A stretch of DNA of 6,965 nt from Rhizobiaceae bacterium (GTDB lineage Bacteria; Pseudomonadota; Alphaproteobacteria; Rhizobiales; Rhizobiaceae), in contig SCRB01001003.1 in NCBI GenBank assembly GCA_004299545.1, forward strand, positions 1 through 6,965, in the 5' to 3' direction. Position numbers and translations under genes: made by a program. The notes under the pieces are model-generated. The model saw nothing but the letters and a program-made list of their open reading frames with translations. It was not told the origin of the DNA and did no database searches. The first letter of the stretch is position 1. Every line of letters begins with the position of its first letter. Shown here piece after piece: positions 5,428-6,965 of this stretch.

Positions 5428-6965
5428 TCACACCGCGACGGCCTGAAGGCCGCCGGTCGAACTTTCGGACGGGCCGGGCAAATGGGCAAGAACGAATGGC
5501 AGGCGCTCGACGTTGCAGGCCTTGGCGAAATACCATCCCTGGAGATAATCGCAGCCGAGATACCGCAACAGTTCCATTTGTTCCTTCGTTTCGACACCTT
5601 CGGCGGTCACGGTCTTGCCCATGCCGTGGGCGATGTCGATGACACCTTTCACGATCGCATGGTCCTCCGCGCTCGTGGCCAGGCTGGAGACAAAGCTGCG
5701 GTCGATCTTGATCCGGTCGATCGGCATCCGCCGCAGATGGGTAAGGGAAGCGAATCCGGTGCCGAAATCGTCCAGCGCGATTTCGACGCCAGCCTTGTGC
5801 AGCCGCGACAGGCGTGCTTCGAGATGCTCCAGGTCGCGACCGAGGAAGACGCCCTCCGTCACCTCGACGCAGAACCCGGCCGGCGGTATCCCGGTTTGAT
5901 GCGAGAGGTCGAGGAAGCGGTCGACAAAGGCATCGGAACGGAAGTCCGCGTTGGTCACATTGACGGCGACGCGGCGGACGGGAACCCCCATCCTCATCAT
6001 CGCCTGCGTGTCCCTGAAGGCCTGCTCGATCACGAACATGCCGATGGCGGCCTGAAGTCCGGGATCGTCCATGTCGGCCAGAAAGGCGGCCGGCGTGATC
6101 AGGCCCCGTTTCGGATGGTTCCAGCGCAACAAGCCTTCCAGCGATATCTGCTTTTCGCGAGCGATGGGGACGACCGGCTGATAGTAAAGCCTGAATTCAC
6201 CTTGGTCGAGACTTGCCTCGACAGCCTGAAGCAGCTCACTCTTGTGCTCCGCGAGCTCCTGCAGATGCGGACGAAAGAATTGCGCCTGGTCGCGGCCGAG
6301 CGCCTTGGAATGATAGAGCGCCATATCGGCTGCCTTGAACAGGCCGTCCGGTGATTTGGCATGTTTCGGAAAACTTGCGACGCCGATGCTGGCCGAGCAT
6401 CGGCGCGTGGCGTCGCCGATCTTTACGGGCGACCTGAGGGTCGCAAGCAGCAGACCCATGAGGACGAAGACGTCGTCGTCCTCCATCCCGGCCATGACGA
6501 TACCGAACTCGTCGCCGCCGAGTCTCGCGACAAAAAGGTCGGGTCTTTCGAACGCGCTGAGACGTTTGCTCACGACCTTCAGAAGGTCGTCGCCGACATC
6601 GTGGCCGAAGGCGTCATTGATCTCCTTGAAGGAATCGATATCGAGCATGGCGAAATGGACCGGCCGGGAGTCGAGACCGGCGAGGGCGAGCGCGCTTTCC
6701 AGATGTTCCTGGAACCGGCGACGATTGGCGATGCCCGTCAGTGGATCGATGCTGACGATCCGGCGCAATCTTTCCTCTGCTTCGTGGCGTGCGGTGACGT
6801 CGAAGCGGATCGAAATGTAGCTGTCCGGCTTGCCGGCGGGGCTGATGTGGGGAACGATCGTCGTGTCGACCCAATAATGCGTGCCGTCCTTGCGGCGATT
6901 GCAGATTTCCCCCTGCCAGACGCGTCCCCCGGCGATAGAACGATACATGGAACGGAAGAATTCGC
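5428..6965 (-). CDS. PAS-GGDEF-EAL cyclic-di-GMP signalling protein, 5' end cut by the window
   Basis: A bifunctional-looking cyclic-di-GMP protein; at least 511 residues are visible and the frame runs out of the window at 6965, so the N-terminus is missing. Numbering from the internal ATG at 6948: the end of a PAS domain with its PAC segment covers about 1-60 ([10 protein letters not shown], then [14 protein letters not shown]). The GGDEF domain covers about 61-225 with intact GGDEF at 144-148; [14 protein letters not shown] and [15 protein letters not shown] are conserved. The RxxD-x5-GGDEF inhibitory site is not present in its usual spacing. The EAL domain covers about 235-490: EGL (271-273) replaces EAL, while N330, E362, DDFGTG (393-398), K414, E450 and Q470 keep the catalytic set. 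Both synthesis and hydrolysis look possible. The internal ATG at 6948 is not the true start, since the upstream codons continue the PAS domain (EFFRS). Confidence 0.95.
   Translation of the reverse strand, partial: EFFRSMYRSIAGGRVWQGEICNRRKDGTHYWVDTTIVPHISPAGKPDSYISIRFDVTARHEAEERLRRIVSIDPLTGIANRRRFQEHLESALALAGLDSRPVHFAMLDIDSFKEINDAFGHDVGDDLLKVVSKRLSAFERPDLFVARLGGDEFGIVMAGMEDDDVFVLMGLLLATLRSPVKIGDATRRCSASIGVASFPKHAKSPDGLFKAADMALYHSKALGRDQAQFFRPHLQELAEHKSELLQAVEASLDQGEFRLYYQPVVPIAREKQISLEGLLRWNHPKRGLITPAAFLADMDDPGLQAAIGMFVIEQAFRDTQAMMRMGVPVRRVAVNVTNADFRSDAFVDRFLDLSHQTGIPPAGFCVEVTEGVFLGRDLEHLEARLSRLHKAGVEIALDDFGTGFASLTHLRRMPIDRIKIDRSFVSSLATSAEDHAIVKGVIDIAHGMGKTVTAEGVETKEQMELLRYLGCDYLQGWYFAKACNVERLPFVLAHLPGPSESSTGGLQAVAV

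Noticed and set aside
5386..6354. Plus-strand open frame of 322 codons opposite the GGDEF-EAL gene
   Set aside because: It lies wholly antisense to a gene with unmistakable GGDEF and EAL motifs, and its His-, Asp- and Arg-rich product looks like a mirror frame.

Overview
This GC-rich window has seven protein-coding genes and one gene fragment, all read from the minus strand. It looks like chromosomal DNA of an alphaproteobacterium, most likely of the order Hyphomicrobiales (Rhizobiales). The support for this is the close family resemblance of RNase HII, MoaB, the S49 peptidase and the small membrane protein to rhizobial proteins as I remember them, plus a GTTC-N7-GTTC LexA site, the alphaproteobacterial form of the SOS box. 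I cannot name the genus.

Layout in transcription order, from high to low coordinates: a 5'-truncated PAS-GGDEF-EAL cyclic-di-GMP protein (5428-6965); an SppA-like S49 peptidase with a probable TTG start (4459-5328); a 61-residue single-pass membrane protein (4200-4385) behind a good promoter candidate; ispE (3297-4178); moaB (2762-3307), overlapping ispE by 11 bases; a GC-rich inverted repeat; a LexA-type promoter; a PA0069-family radical SAM protein (1439-2596); rnhB (591-1277); then about 500 bases without an intact gene; and last the first 30 codons of a gene that leaves the window at base 1.

The central block is housekeeping: isoprenoid precursor synthesis (IspE), molybdenum cofactor synthesis (MoaB), and membrane or protein quality control (S49 peptidase with its small membrane neighbour). 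The radical SAM gene appears to form its own unit, with an SOS operator 64 bases before its start codon. rnhB, on the same strand 161 bases downstream, may be partly read from the same promoter, which would pair a COG1533-type radical SAM enzyme with an RNA-in-DNA repair nuclease.

The low-coordinate end (1-590) differs in character. It holds an open but start-less minus-strand reading frame that looks like the remains of a gene, and a long imperfect inverted repeat directly against the start codon of the truncated gene, with a GATTC (CcrM-type GANTC) site in its loop. It may mark the edge of an accessory segment. I did not find a CRISPR array, a transposase, tRNA or rRNA, or an evident new multi-gene system. 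The most useful leads are the SOS box and the inverted repeat at 95-124.
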